Source: Urophycis tenuis (taxonomy: Eukaryota; Chordata; Actinopteri; Gadiformes; Phycidae). Taken from it: DNA of 64,000 nt. The stretch is taken from assembly GCA_036785325.1 (NCBI GenBank), contig JAXIVH010000041.1, forward strand, positions 1 through 64,000, written 5' to 3'. The translations under genes were made by a program, and so were the position numbers. A model generated the notes under the pieces. It saw only the letters and a program-made list of their open reading frames with translations, was not told where the DNA came from and made no database searches. Of the stretch, positions 33,837-45,469 are shown in pieces (the first letter of the stretch is position 1; the number at the start of each line of letters is the position of its first letter).

Positions 33837-34769
33837 AGGTTAAGGTTAGGGTAGATTTAGGGGTAGAGTTAGCAGTTAACCTTAACGTTAGGTTTGAAGT
33901 AAATGGGAGGGGTTGCGGTTAGGGTTAAGGTTAGGGCTGAGGTTAGGGTTAGGTATAAGGTTACGGTTTAGGGTTAAGGTTAGGGTTAAGGTTAGGGTTA
34001 CGGTTAGGGCTAAGGTTAGGGCTAAGGTTAGAGTAAGGGTTAGGGTTAGCGTTACGGTTAGGGTAAGGTTAGGGTTAGGGTTAGAGGTTAGGGGTTAGGG
34101 GTTAGGGTTAAGATGAGGGCTGAGGTTAGGGTTAAGGTTAGGGCTGAGGTTAGGGTTAGGTTTAAGGTTAGGGATAAGGTTAGGGTTGGGGTTACGGCTG
34201 AGATTGGGGTTAAGGTTAGGGTTGAGGTTAGGGTTAGTGTTATGGATAAGGTTAGGTTAAGTGTTAGGGCCAAGGTTAGGGTTAAGGTTATGGTTAAGAT
34301 TAGGGTTAGGGCTAGAATTAGGGTTAGGGCTAAGGTTAGGGTTAGGGTTATGGCTGAGGTTAGGGTTAAGGTTAGGTTTGAGGTTAGTGTTAAGGTTAGG
34401 GCCAAGGTTAGGGTTAGGGTTAAGGTTAGGGTTAGGGCTAAGGTTAGGGTTAGGGTTATGGCTGAGGCTAGGGTTAGGGCTAAAGTTAGGGCAAAGGTTA
34501 GAGTTAGGGTTAGCGTTAGAGTTAGGGTAGGGTTAGTGTTGGAGGTTAGGGTAGGCTTAGGGTTAGAGTTAGAGTAGGGGTTAGGGTTAGAGTTAGAGTA
34601 GGGGTTAGGGTTAGTGTTAAGGCTAAGGTTAGGGGTTGAGGTTAGTGTTTAGATTAGGGCCAAGGTAAGGGTTAGTGTTAGGGTTGAGTTAGGGTTAGGG
34701 CTAAGGTTAGGCCTATGGTTAGGGTTGGGGTTGAGGTTATCCCTAGGGTTAGAGTTAGAGCTAGAGATT
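33837..34769 (+). repeat. Degenerate telomere-like array of D5
   Basis: About 933 bp. The GTGTTTAGATT change near 34645 introduces a stop that shortens the spurious minus-strand frame to 105 codons, with no other consequence. Confidence 0.93.
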
Positions 34770-36107
34770 GAGGAAGGTAGAGTCAAGGTGAGACAGTCTG
34801 TACGGACTGAACTCACCCCCGCCGGATCGGGCTAGTACACTCTATCTCCCCCAACTCCCTCATTTCCATGAGGGAAGACAGGGGAGAAGAGATGGGAGGA
34901 GTATATATATTTAATTTTTTTTTTTTTAGTAAATAAATACATCGAGAGACTCACAGCTGGAGTGGGTTTTAATCTTTGTATTCAAGGTTGTTCCTCCTCT
35001 TTTGATTCCTCGCTGGTGGTGCGTCGTCTCCACCTAGTGGTCGTTTTGTGAAGAAGAGTTATAGAAATAGAAATAGAAATACTCTATTGTTCCCAGGTTG
35101 GGAAATTGCATTAATAGGTAAGTAATAATAATAATAATAGGTAATTGCAATAGTTGGTAAGGTAATCTATATTTAATTTATTTATTTATATTTGTATATT
35201 TATTTAGTCTATTTATTTATTCATTTTTGTTTATTTATTTATTTAGATAAAGAGGATCACAGCTGGAGTGAGTTTTTAGTCTTTGTGTTAAAGGCTGGTT
35301 GCCTTCTTTTGATTCTTCAGTGGTGGTCCATCGCCTCCATCTAGTGGTCGTTTTGTGAATAACAGTTGGTAAGGTAATATAAATGGGTTGTGTAGAGAGC
35401 CCGTTCTTTCCATGGCCCTGGCTCGGTTAGGTTCGTTAGAGTTATCTCGATGACCCCCCCCCACCTCATCCAACGACTCGGTAGTTGAATAGGGGATCAA
35501 AGGCAGTTGCACTCGCCAATATCTAGTCATCCGCAGCTCTCTTTTCCCATATTACCAAGAATGAAGTAAAACGAAATGGTTATCTGTCTTGTTGTGATAT
35601 AACCGCTGATTTGGAGATATAGACTTGTTTTTCCTTTTCCCAAAGGTTTTCTTTGTTCCAAGATGAAGGTCAATCTAGTTTGATTGAAGGTACTTCCAAT
35701 GCATTGGTATATTTACTTATTTGAATAAAGACGAGTCACAGCTGGAGTGAGACTTTTCTTTTCCATTTCTATTTTAGTATAAACGTGCTATCGAAATATT
35801 AGGACACGTCATCAGTAGTGGACCCTGGGATCATAGGGTGTTTCTGGCCATTGTCACTATACACCCTCACCCAAGGGAGGCCCCCCCGAGAGTGATCAAT
35901 TCTCAAGGTGTGTCGTTTCCGAAATGGAATTGGTATTGGGTTTAAGCTTTTTTAGGAGTGATCATTTGTTGAGGTAACGTCGAGGTAAGTAAAGGTAAGT
36001 AAAACACTTTTTAGGATACATTGTTTTGGTTATGGAGAGGAGGGGGCACATACTTACCCCCTGACCAGCACAAACCAGTTGTTAACACCGCTAGGTAGCC
36101 CTGGTTT

Positions 36108-36425
36108 GGCCAATCAGGGCCGGAGCTTGGTTCTTGTCCTCTGTTGGGTCCAGATGAACTAGCAGAAAACTGGGGTCACGAAGGACCGAGGCCAGCCGTG
36201 ACAAAGCACTGCCTCCACGGTCCCCCAATGCAGCTATCCTCAGCGATGGGTGTCCAGACCTAGGAAAGACCAAGACCAGCCCCGACCAGCGGTGCCTTCC
36301 CAGTCGGTCCCAGGGTAGGAAAGGCCAAGGCCAGCCGCGACTAAGCACTGCCTCCCTGGCCCCTCCAGGACCCCATGCCGAACAGCCTGTTAATAACAAT
36401 TCCTGTGCCCCATACACCGCGCGAC
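36108..36425 (-). other. GC-rich CCAAT module of D6
   Basis: Minus-strand frame at 36091-36417, unchanged from D3. Confidence 0.5.
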
Positions 36426-36611
36426 TACAGCGATTGTGTAGGAAGTTGACCTTAGAGAAGACTCAATGGCTTACTTTCCTCACCCAAAACAACAATTTCT
36501 TGGGGTAGTCTATTCTCGCCGTAGGTACTTCGGTAATGGGTTTTTTTGTGAAAAGTTTTCCGGATGAAATGCATGCTGGGTAATTGTCTTCTTCCTCCAA
36601 TATGTCAAGTG

Positions 36612-37528
36612 TAGGTTAAGGTTAGGGTAGATTTAGGGGTAGAGTTAGCAGTTAACCTTAACGTTAGGTTTGAAGTAAATGGGAGGGGTTGCGGTTAGGG
36701 TTAAGGTTAGGGCTGAGGTTAGGGTTAGGTATAAGGTTACGGTTTAGGGTTAAGGTTAGGGTTAAGGTTAGGGTTACGGTTAGGGCTAAGGTTAGGGCTA
36801 AGGTTAGAGTAAGGGTTAGGGTTAGCGTTACGGTTAGGGTAAGGTTAGGGTTAGGGTTAGAGGTTAGGGGTTAGGGGTTAGGGTTAAGATGAGGGCTGAG
36901 GTTAGGGTTAAGGTTAGGGCTGAGGTTAGGGTTAGGTTTAAGGTTAGGGATAAGGTTAGGGTTGGGGTTACGGCTGAGATTGGGGTTAAGGTTAGGGTTG
37001 AGGTTAGGGTTAGTGTTATGGATAAGGTTAGGTTAAGTGTTAGGGCCAAGGTTAGGGTTAAGGTTATGGTTAAGATTAGGGTTAGGGCTAGAATTAGGGT
37101 TAGGGCTAAGGTTAGGGTTAGGGTTATGGCTGAGGTTAGGGTTAAGGTTAGGTTTGAGGTTAGTGTTAAGGTTAGGGCCAAGGTTAGGGTTAGGGTTAAG
37201 GTTAGGGTTAGGGTTATGGCTGAGGCTAGGGTTAGGGCTAAAGTTAGGGCAAAGGTTAGAGTTAGGGTTAGCGTTAGAGTTAGGGTAGGGTTAGTGTTGG
37301 AGGTTAGGGTAGGCTTAGGGTTAGAGTTAGAGTAGGGGTTAGGGTTAGAGTTAGAGTAGGGGTTAGGGTTAGTGTTAAGGCTAAGGTTAGGGGTTGAGGT
37401 TAGTGTTAAGATTAGGGCCAAGGTAAGGGTTAGTGTTAGGGTTGAGTTAGGGTTAGGGCTAAGGTTAGGCCTATGGTTAGGGTTGGGGTTGAGGTTATCC
37501 CTAGGGTTAGAGTTAGAGCTAGAGATTG
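36612..37528 (+). repeat. Degenerate telomere-like array of D6
   Basis: About 917 bp, 18 bp shorter than in D1 and D3-D5 by loss of one GGGCTAAGGTTAGGGTTA-type block. Confidence 0.93.
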
Positions 37529-38865
37529 AGGAAGGTAGAGTCAAGGTGAGACAGTCTGTACGGACTGAACTCACCCCCGCCGGATCGGGCTAGTACACTC
37601 TATCTCCCCCAACTCCCTCATTTCCATGAGGGAAGACAGGGGAGAAGAGATGGGAGGAGTATATATATTTAATATTTTTTTTTTTAGTAAATAAATACAT
37701 CGAGAGACTCACAGCTGGAGTGGGTTTTAATCTTTGTATTCAAGGTTGTTCCTCCTCTTTTGATTCCTCGCTGGTGGTGCGTCGTCTCCACCTAGTGGTC
37801 GTTTTGTGAAGAAGAGTTATAGAAATAGAAATAGAAATACTCTATTGTTCCCAGGTTGGGAAATTGCATTAATAGGTAAGTAATAATAATAATAATAGGT
37901 AATTGCAATAGTTGGTAAGGTAATCTATATTTAATTTATTTATTTATATTTGTATATTTATTTAGTCTATTTATTTATTCATTTTTGTTTATTTATTTAT
38001 TTAGATAAAGAGGATCACAGCTGGAGTGAGTTTTTAGTCTTTGTGTTAAAGGCTGGTTGCCTTCTTTTGATTCTTCAGTGGTGGTCCATCGCCTCCATCT
38101 AGTGGTCGTTTTGTGAATAACAGTTGGTAAGGTAATATAAATGGGTTGTGTAGAGAGCCCGTTCTTTCCATGGCCCTGGCTCGGTTAGGTTCGTTAGAGT
38201 TATCTCGATGACCCCCCCCCACCTCATCCAACGACTCGGTAGTTGAATAGGGGATCAAAGGCAGTTGCACTCGCCAATATCTAGTCATCCGCAGCTCTCT
38301 TTTCCCATATTACCAAGAATGAAGTAAAACGAAATGGTTATCTGTCTTGTTGTGATATAACCGCTGATTTGGAGATATAGACTTGTTTTTCCTTTTCCCA
38401 AAGGTTTTCTTTGTTCCAAGATGAAGGTCAATCTAGTTTGATTGAAGGTACTTCCAATGCATTGGTATATTTACTTATTTGAATAAAGACGAGTCACAGC
38501 TGGAGTGAGACTTTTCTTTTCCATTTCTATTTTAGTATAAACGTGCTATCGAAATATTAGGACACGTCATCAGTAGTGGACCCTGGGATCATAGGGTGTT
38601 TCTGGCCATTGTCACTATACACCCTCACCCAAGGGAGGCCCCCCCGAGAGTGATCAATTCTCAAGGTGTGTCGTTTCCGAAATGGAATTGGTATTGGGTT
38701 TAAGCTTTTTTAGGAGTGATCATTTGTTGAGGTAACGTCGAGGTAAGTAAAGGTAAGTAAAACACTTTTTAGGATACATTGTTTTGGTTATGGAGAGGAG
38801 GGGGCACATACTTACCCCCTGACCAGCACAAACCAGTTGTTAACACCGCTAGGTAGCCCTGGTTT

Positions 38866-39183
38866 GGCCAATCAGGGCCGGAGCTTGGTTCTTGTCCTCT
38901 GTTGGGTCCAGATGAACTAGCAGAAAACTGGGGTCACGAAGGACCGAGGCCAGCCGTGACAAAGCACTGCCTCCACGGTCCCCCAATGCAGCTATCCTCA
39001 GCGATGGGTGTCCAGACCTAGGAAAGACCAAGACCAGCCCCGACCAGCGGTGCCTTCCCAGTCGGTCCCAGGGTAGGAAAGGCCAAGGCCAGCCGCGACT
39101 AAGCACTGCCTCCCTGGCCCCTCCAGGACCCCACGCCGAACAGCCTGTTAATAACAATTCCTGTGCCCCATACACCGCGCGAC
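38866..39183 (-). other. GC-rich CCAAT module of D7
   Basis: Minus-strand frame at 38849-39175. The private T-to-C change is synonymous in that frame (GCA to GCG). Confidence 0.5.
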
Positions 39184-39370
39184 TACAGCGATTGTGTAGG
39201 AAGTTGACCTTAGAGAAGACTCAATGGCTTACTTTCCTCACCCAAAACAACAATTTCTTGGGGTAGTCTATTCTCGCCGTAGGTACTTCGGTAATGGGTT
39301 TTTTTGTGAAAAGTTTTCCGGATGAAATGCATGCTGGGTAATTGTCTTCTTCCTCCAATATGTCAAGTGT

Positions 39371-40286
39371 AGGTTAAGGTTAGGGTAGATTTAGGGGTAG
39401 AGTTAGCAGTTAACCTTAACGTTAGGTTTGAAGTAAATGGGAGGGGTTGCGGTTAGGGTTAAGGTTAGGGCTGAGGTTAGGGTTAGGTATAAGGTTACGG
39501 TTTAGGGTTAAGGTTAGGGTTAAGGTTAGGGTTACGGTTAGGGCTAAGGTTAGGGCTAAGGTTAGAGTAAGGGTTAGGGTTAGCGTTACGGTTAGGGTAA
39601 GGTTAGGGTTAGGGTTAGAGGTTAGGGGTTAGGGGTTAGGGTTAAGATGAGGGCTGAGGTTAGGGTTAAGGTTAGGGCTGAGGTTAGGGTTAGGTTTAAG
39701 GTTAGGGATAAGGTTAGGGTTGGGGTTACGGCTGAGATTGGGGTTAAGGTTAGGGTTGAGGTTAGGGTTAGTGTTATGGATAAGGTTAGGTTAAGTGTTA
39801 GGGCCAAGGTTAGGGTTAAGGTTATGGTTAAGATTAGGGTTAGGGCTAGAATTAGGGTTAGGGCTAAGGTTAGGGTTAGGGTTATGGCTGAGGTTAGGGT
39901 TAAGGTTAGGTTTGAGGTTAGTGTTAAGGTTAGGGCCAAGGTTAGGGTTAGGGTTAAGGTTAGGGTTAGGGTTATGGCTGAGGCTAGGGTTAGGGCTAAA
40001 GTTAGGGCAAAGGTTAGAGTTAGGGTTAGCGTTAGAGTTAGGGTAGGGTTAGTGTTGGAGGTTAGGGTAGGCTTAGGGTTAGAGTTAGAGTAGGGGTTAG
40101 GGTTAGAGTTAGAGTAGGGGTTAGGGTTAGTGTTAAGGCTAAGGTTAGGGGTTGAGGTTAGTGTTAAGATTAGGGCCAAGGTAAGGGTTAGTGTTAGGGT
40201 TGAGTTAGGGTTAGGGCTAAGGTTAGGCCTATGGTTAGGGTTGGGGTTGAGGTTATCCCTAGGGTTAGAGTTAGAGCTAGAGATTG
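39371..40286 (+). repeat. Degenerate telomere-like array of D7
   Basis: About 916 bp with the D6/D7 18-bp deletion. Confidence 0.93.
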
Positions 40287-40949
40287 AGGAAGGTAGAGTC
40301 AAGGTGAGACAGTCTGTACGGACTGAACTCACCCCCGCCGGATCGGGCTAGTACACTCTATCTCCCCCAACTCCCTCATTTCCATGAGGGAAGACAGGGG
40401 AGAAGAGATGGGAGGAGTATATATATTTAATATATTTTTTTTTAGTAAATAAATACATCGAGAGACTCACAGCTGGAGTGGGTTTTAATCTTTGTATTCA
40501 AGGTTGTTCCTCCTCTTTTGATTCCTCGCTGGTGGTGCGTCGTCTCCACCTAGTGGTCGTTTTGTGAAGAAGAGTTATAGAAATAGAAATAGAAATACTC
40601 TATTGTTCCCAGGTTGGGAAATTGCATTAATAGGTAAGTAATAATAATAATAATAGGTAATTGCAATAGTTGGTAAGGTAATCTATATTTAATTTATTTA
40701 TTTATATTTGTATATTTATTTAGTCTATTTATTTATTCATTTTTGTTTATTTATTTATTTAGATAAAGAGGATCACAGCTGGAGTGAGTTTTTAGTCTTT
40801 GTGTTAAAGGCTGGTTGCCTTCTTTTGATTCTTCAGTGGTGGTCCATCGCCTCCATCTAGTGGTCGTTTTGTGAATAACAGTTGGTAAGGTAATATAAAT
40901 GGGTTGTGTAGAGAGCCCGTTCTTTCGATGGCCCTGGCTCGGTTAGGTT

Positions 40950-41040
40950 CGTTAGAGTTATCTCGATGACCCCCCCCCCACCTCATCCAACGACTCGGTT
41001 GTTGAATAGGGGATCAAAGGCAGTTGCACTCGCCAATATC
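40950..41040 (+). repeat. D unit stub D8, cut at satellite junction
   Basis: Only the first 91 bp of a D unit, ending CTCGCCAATATC. In complete units the next bases are TAGTCATCCG. Here satellite AAGCTTAGATTTCC follows at once. Private GGTTGTTGAATAGG. No spacer and no obvious microhomology. Confidence 0.93.
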
Positions 41041-41378
41041 AAGCTTAGATTTCCCCGCTTATAATGAGCCCATCCCCAAGCAATTTGGTTGCTCAGAGAC
41101 AAAACTGTGTCAGGTTGACTGAAGTCTACCCAGCAGCTAAAAACATACCTTCAACGTTTCAATTAAGATCAATCTTTCAATAAAGAACAGAAATTAATTA
41201 GCTTAGTATTTCAACGACCCATGACTCAATATAGTCTTGCCATACGCCGTTGGGAACCTTAGATTTCCCCGCTTAAAATGAGCCCATCCCCGAGCAATTT
41301 GGTTGCTCACAGACAAAACTGCGTCAGGTTGACTGAAGTCTACCCAGCAGCTAAAAACATACCTTCAACTTTTCAATT
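41041..41378 (+). repeat. 214-bp satellite, start of right block (S10)
   Basis: Begins in mid-monomer at AAGCTTAGATTTCC with full similarity from the first base, unlike the decayed left edge at 18385. About 1.6 monomers before T9. Confidence 0.93.
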
Positions 41379-41608
41379 CACGCGTTTTTTTTGTAACACG
41401 TGTAGCTATGATAAAGGACACATGTTTTGGCCTGTTTTATTATTCATAGTTGGCTTAACAGTAATAGAATATTATTATATGCTATAAGTGACCAGACGTC
41501 CGAGATCAAAACTGGGAGCATAATCCCCGAGAAGGGGGAAAAAAAGGGTCAGCTATGTTTAAGTATATATATATATGTGTGTGTATATATAAGTGTATAT
41601 ATGCGCGC

Positions 41609-41661
<53 letters not shown>

Positions 41662-42363
41662 AATCACTTACTTGGAACGGCATGATCCCATATCGCTGTG
41701 AAGGGATGGCGTTAACCAGGTGGGCGTGCAACCCCTCGAGAGAGTTGCTGCCTCGCCGGCACTTGTACTTGTTCAGCCGGATGCAGTTCTTCACAACCAC
41801 CTTCACAGAGACATACAGCCGTATGCCAGGGGGGTCCTGTAACACACAACCTATTGCAAGGTCCTCATTTATGCTGGTGTAATTTTGAAATGTTACCATA
41901 TACAAGTTTGAATGGTTTTGACACACGATGACTGCAGAGACAGCTGCAGGATGGCCCACGAAGCAGGACGGAGGGGGCCTGTGGCTGTGTGGGGAGGACC
42001 AGCGGTATGGGTGCTGCCGACACAGGGGGCGGGCGGGCCACAGGCTGACGCAGCAGGAGGCCTCGGCTGGAGGCGGGTGGGCGCAGGAGGCTTCGGCCGG
42101 GTGGAGGACGACAACGCAGTGGGCTGAACGGGCCGGTTGGTGGGAGTCACAGGCTCTGGCTCATCAACAAATAACCTGGAAATATAAAATACACACGTGA
42201 TCAGTATTGATATTGATATCTTTTATAAGAACACTGTTCATACCGTTTACACTTTTTATACAACTGTTTATACAATGTCCATACTGTTTATTTATTAATG
42301 TTTATCACTGAAAAATAAAGGTGACTTGGTATGACTTGTGTGCTATTTTCTTTCCACAGCCAA
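41379..42363 (+). repeat. T element, copy T9 (open subfamily)
   Basis: Shortened microsatellite (AAGTGTATATATGCGCGCG, then TG to about 41658) and CAGCCGTATGCC, both shared only with T15, so T9 and T15 are recent sister copies 22.1 kb apart. Confidence 0.9.
41672..42175 (-). pseudogene. Exon-like gene fragment in T9, reading frame open
   Basis: The inner 260-bp frame is open with a private Asp-to-Tyr change (NYTS for NDTS) and the T9/T15 Gln-to-Arg change after DPPGI. Splice-like sites are intact. Confidence 0.5.
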
Positions 42364-44485
42364 CAGAACACACATGAATCAGCTTATTATTTCGACGACC
42401 CATGGGCAAATATAGTCATGCCATACGTCGTTGGAAAGCTTAGATTTCCCTGTTTAAAATGAGCCCATCTCCGAGCAATTTGGTTGCTCACAGACAAATC
42501 TGCGTGAGGTTGACTGAAGTCTACACAGCAGCTAAAGACATACCTTCAACGTTTCAATTAACATCAATCTTTCCTTACAGAACACAAATTAATTAGCTTA
42601 GTATTTCAACGACCCTTTAGTGAATATAGTCTTGCCATACGTTGTTGGAAAGCTTAGATTTCCCCGCTTATAATGAGCCCATCCCCAAGCAATTTGGTTG
42701 CTCAGAGACAAAACTGTGTCAGGTTGACTGAAGTCTACCCAGCAGCTAAAAACATACCTTCAACGTTTCAATTAACATCAATCTTTCCTTACAGATCACA
42801 AATTAATTAGCTTAGTATTTCAACGACCAATGAGTCAATATAGTCTTGCCATACGCCGTTGGAAAGCTTAGATTTCCCCGCTTAAAATGAGCCCATCCGC
42901 GAGCAGTCTGGTTGATCACAGACTAAACTGCGTCAGGTTGAATGAAGTCTACCCAGCAGCTAAAAACATACCTTTAACGTTTCAATTAACATCAATCTTT
43001 CCTTACAGAACCCAAATTAATTAGCTTAGTATTTCAACGACCCTTTGGTGAATATAGTCTTGCCATACGCCGTTGGAAAGCTTAGATTTCCCCGCTTATA
43101 ATGAGCCCATCCCTGAGCAATTTGGTTGCTCACAGACTAAACTGCGTCAGGTTGACTGAAGTCTACCCAGCAGCTAAAAACATACCTTCAACGTTTCAAT
43201 TAACATCAATCTTTCCTTACAGAACACAAATTAATTAGCTTAGTATTTCAACGACCCATGAGTCAATATAGTCTTTCCATACGCCGTTGGAAAGCTTAGA
43301 TTTCCCCGCTTAAAATGAGCCCATCTGCGAGCAGTCTGGTTGATCACAGACTAAACTGCGTCAGGTTGAATGAAGTCTACCCAGCAGCTAAAAACATACT
43401 TTTAACGTTTCAATTGACATCAATCTTTCCTTACAGAACACAAATTAATTAGCTTAGTATTTCAACGGGCCATTGGTGAATATAGTCTTGCCATACGCCG
43501 TTGAAAAGCTTAGATTTCCCCGCTTAAAATGAGCCCATCCGCGAGCAGTCTGGTTGATCACAGACTAAACTGCGTCAGGTTGACTGAAGTCTACCCAGCA
43601 GCTAAAAACATACCTTTAACGTTTCAATTAACATCAATCTTTCCTTACAGAACACAAATTAATTAGCTTAGTATTTCAAAGGCCCTTTGGTGAATATAGT
43701 CTTGCCATACGCCGTTGGGAACCTTAGATTTCCCCGCTTAAAATGAGCCCATCTCCGAGCAATTTGGTTGCTGACAGACAAATCTGCGTCAGGTTGACTG
43801 AAGTCTACACAGCAGCTAAAGACATACCTTCAACGTTTCAATTAACATCAATCTTTCCTTACAGAACACAAATTAATTAGCTTAGTATTTAAACGACCCA
43901 TGAGTCAATATAGTCTTGCCATACGCCGTTGAAAAGCTTAGATTTCCCTGCTTAAAATGAGCCCATCCGCCAGCAGTCTGGTTGATCACAGACAAAACTG
44001 TGTCAGGTTGAGTGAAGTCTACCCAGCAGCTAAAAACATACCTTCAATGTTTCAATTAACATCAATCTTTCCTTACAGAACACAAATTAATTATCTTAGT
44101 ATTTCAACGACCCATGAGTCAATATAGTCTTGCCATACGCCGTTGGAAAGCTTAGATTTCCCTGCTTAAAATGAGCCCATCCGCGAGCAGTCTGGTTGCT
44201 CACAGACAAAACTGCGTCAGGTTGACTGAAGTCTACCCAGCAGCTAAAAACATACCTTCAACGTTTCAATTAAGATCAATCTTTCAATAAAGAACAGAAA
44301 TTAATTAGCTTAGTATTTCAACGACCCATGACTCAATATAATCTTGCCATACGCCGTTGGGAACCTTAGATTTCCCTGCTTAAAATGAGCCCATCCCCGA
44401 GCAATTTGGTTGCTCACAGACAAAACTGCGTCAGGTTGACTGAAGTCTACCCAGCAGCTAAAAACATACCTTCAACTTTTCAATT
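42364..44485 (+). repeat. 214-bp satellite, 10 monomers minus 18 bp (S11)
   Basis: 2122 bp. Its first seven monomers match S12 at an offset of 3106 bp, with shared markers TGCGTGAGGT, CATACGTTGTTGG and ACATACTTTTAACG. It also has the AATTATCTTAG monomer (about 44091) seen in the left block. Confidence 0.93.
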
Positions 44486-44718
44486 CACGCGTTTTTTTTG
44501 TAATACGTGTAGCTATGATAAAGGACACATGTTTTGGCCTGTTTTATTATTCATAGTTGGCTTAACAGTAATAGAATATTATTATATGCTATAAGTGACC
44601 AGACGTCCGAGATCAAAACTGGGAGCATAATCCCCGAGAAGGGGGAAAAAAAGGGTCAGCTATGTTTAAGTATATATATATATGTGTGTGTATATATGCG
44701 TGTGTGTGTGTGTATATA

Positions 44719-44766
<48 letters not shown>

Positions 44767-45469
44767 AATCACTTACTTGGAACGGCATGATCCCACATCG
44801 CTGTGAAGGGATGGCGTTAACCAGGTGGGCGTGCAACCCCTCGAGAGAGTTGCTGCCTCACCGGCACTTGTACTTGTTCAGCCGGATGCAGTTCTTCACA
44901 ACCACCTTCACAGAGACATACAGCTGTATGCCAGGGGGGGTCATGTAACACACAACCTATTGCAAGGTCCTCATTTATGCTGGTGTCATTTTGAAATGTT
45001 ACCATATACAAGTTTGAATGGTTTTGACACACGATGACTGCAGAGACAGCTGCAGGATGGCCCACGAAGCAGGACGGAGGGGGCCTGTGGCTGTGCGGGG
45101 AGGACCAGCGGTATGGGTGCTGCCGACACAGGGGGCGGGCGGGCCACAGGCTGACGCAGCAGGAGGCCTCGGCTGGAGGCGGGTGGGCGCAGGAGGCTTC
45201 GGCCGGGTGGAGGACGACAACGCAGTGGGCTGAACGGGCCGGTTGGTGGGAGTCACAGGCTCTGGCTCATCAACAAATAACCTGGAAATATAAAATACAC
45301 ACGTGATCAGTATTGATATTGATATCTTTTATAAGAACACTGTTCATACCGTTTACACTTTTTATACAACTGTTTATACAATGTCCATACTGTTTATTTA
45401 TTAATGTTTATCACTGAAAAATAAAGGTGACTTGGTATGACTTGTGTGCTATTTTCTTTCCACAGCCAA
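44486..45469 (+). repeat. T element, copy T10 (closed subfamily)
   Basis: Microsatellite at about 44670-44763 lacks CGCGCG and starts TGCGTGTGTG, as in T12 and T13. Confidence 0.9.
44777..45281 (-). pseudogene. Exon-like gene fragment in T10, closed and frameshifted
   Basis: The inner segment is 261 bp: one extra G (GGGGGGG near 44934-44940) shifts the frame at DPP, in addition to the TGA seen in its subfamily. Confidence 0.5.

Larger units (their letters stand above)
32659..35433 (+). repeat. D unit, copy D5 (long form)
   Basis: 2775 bp. Private single-base changes: TACTAATTTG, AAGCTCTTTTAGG, GTGTGGGAAG and GTTTAGATTAGG. Confidence 0.94.
35434..38191 (+). repeat. D unit, copy D6 (long form)
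   Basis: 2758 bp. It shares with D7 an 18-bp deletion in the telomere-like array (near 37200) and GACTACAGCGATTG after the GC module, so the two are sister duplicates. Confidence 0.94.
38192..40949 (+). repeat. D unit, copy D7 (long form)
   Basis: 2758 bp, exactly the length of D6 and with the same two derived markers. Private CCCCACGCCGAAC. Confidence 0.94.
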
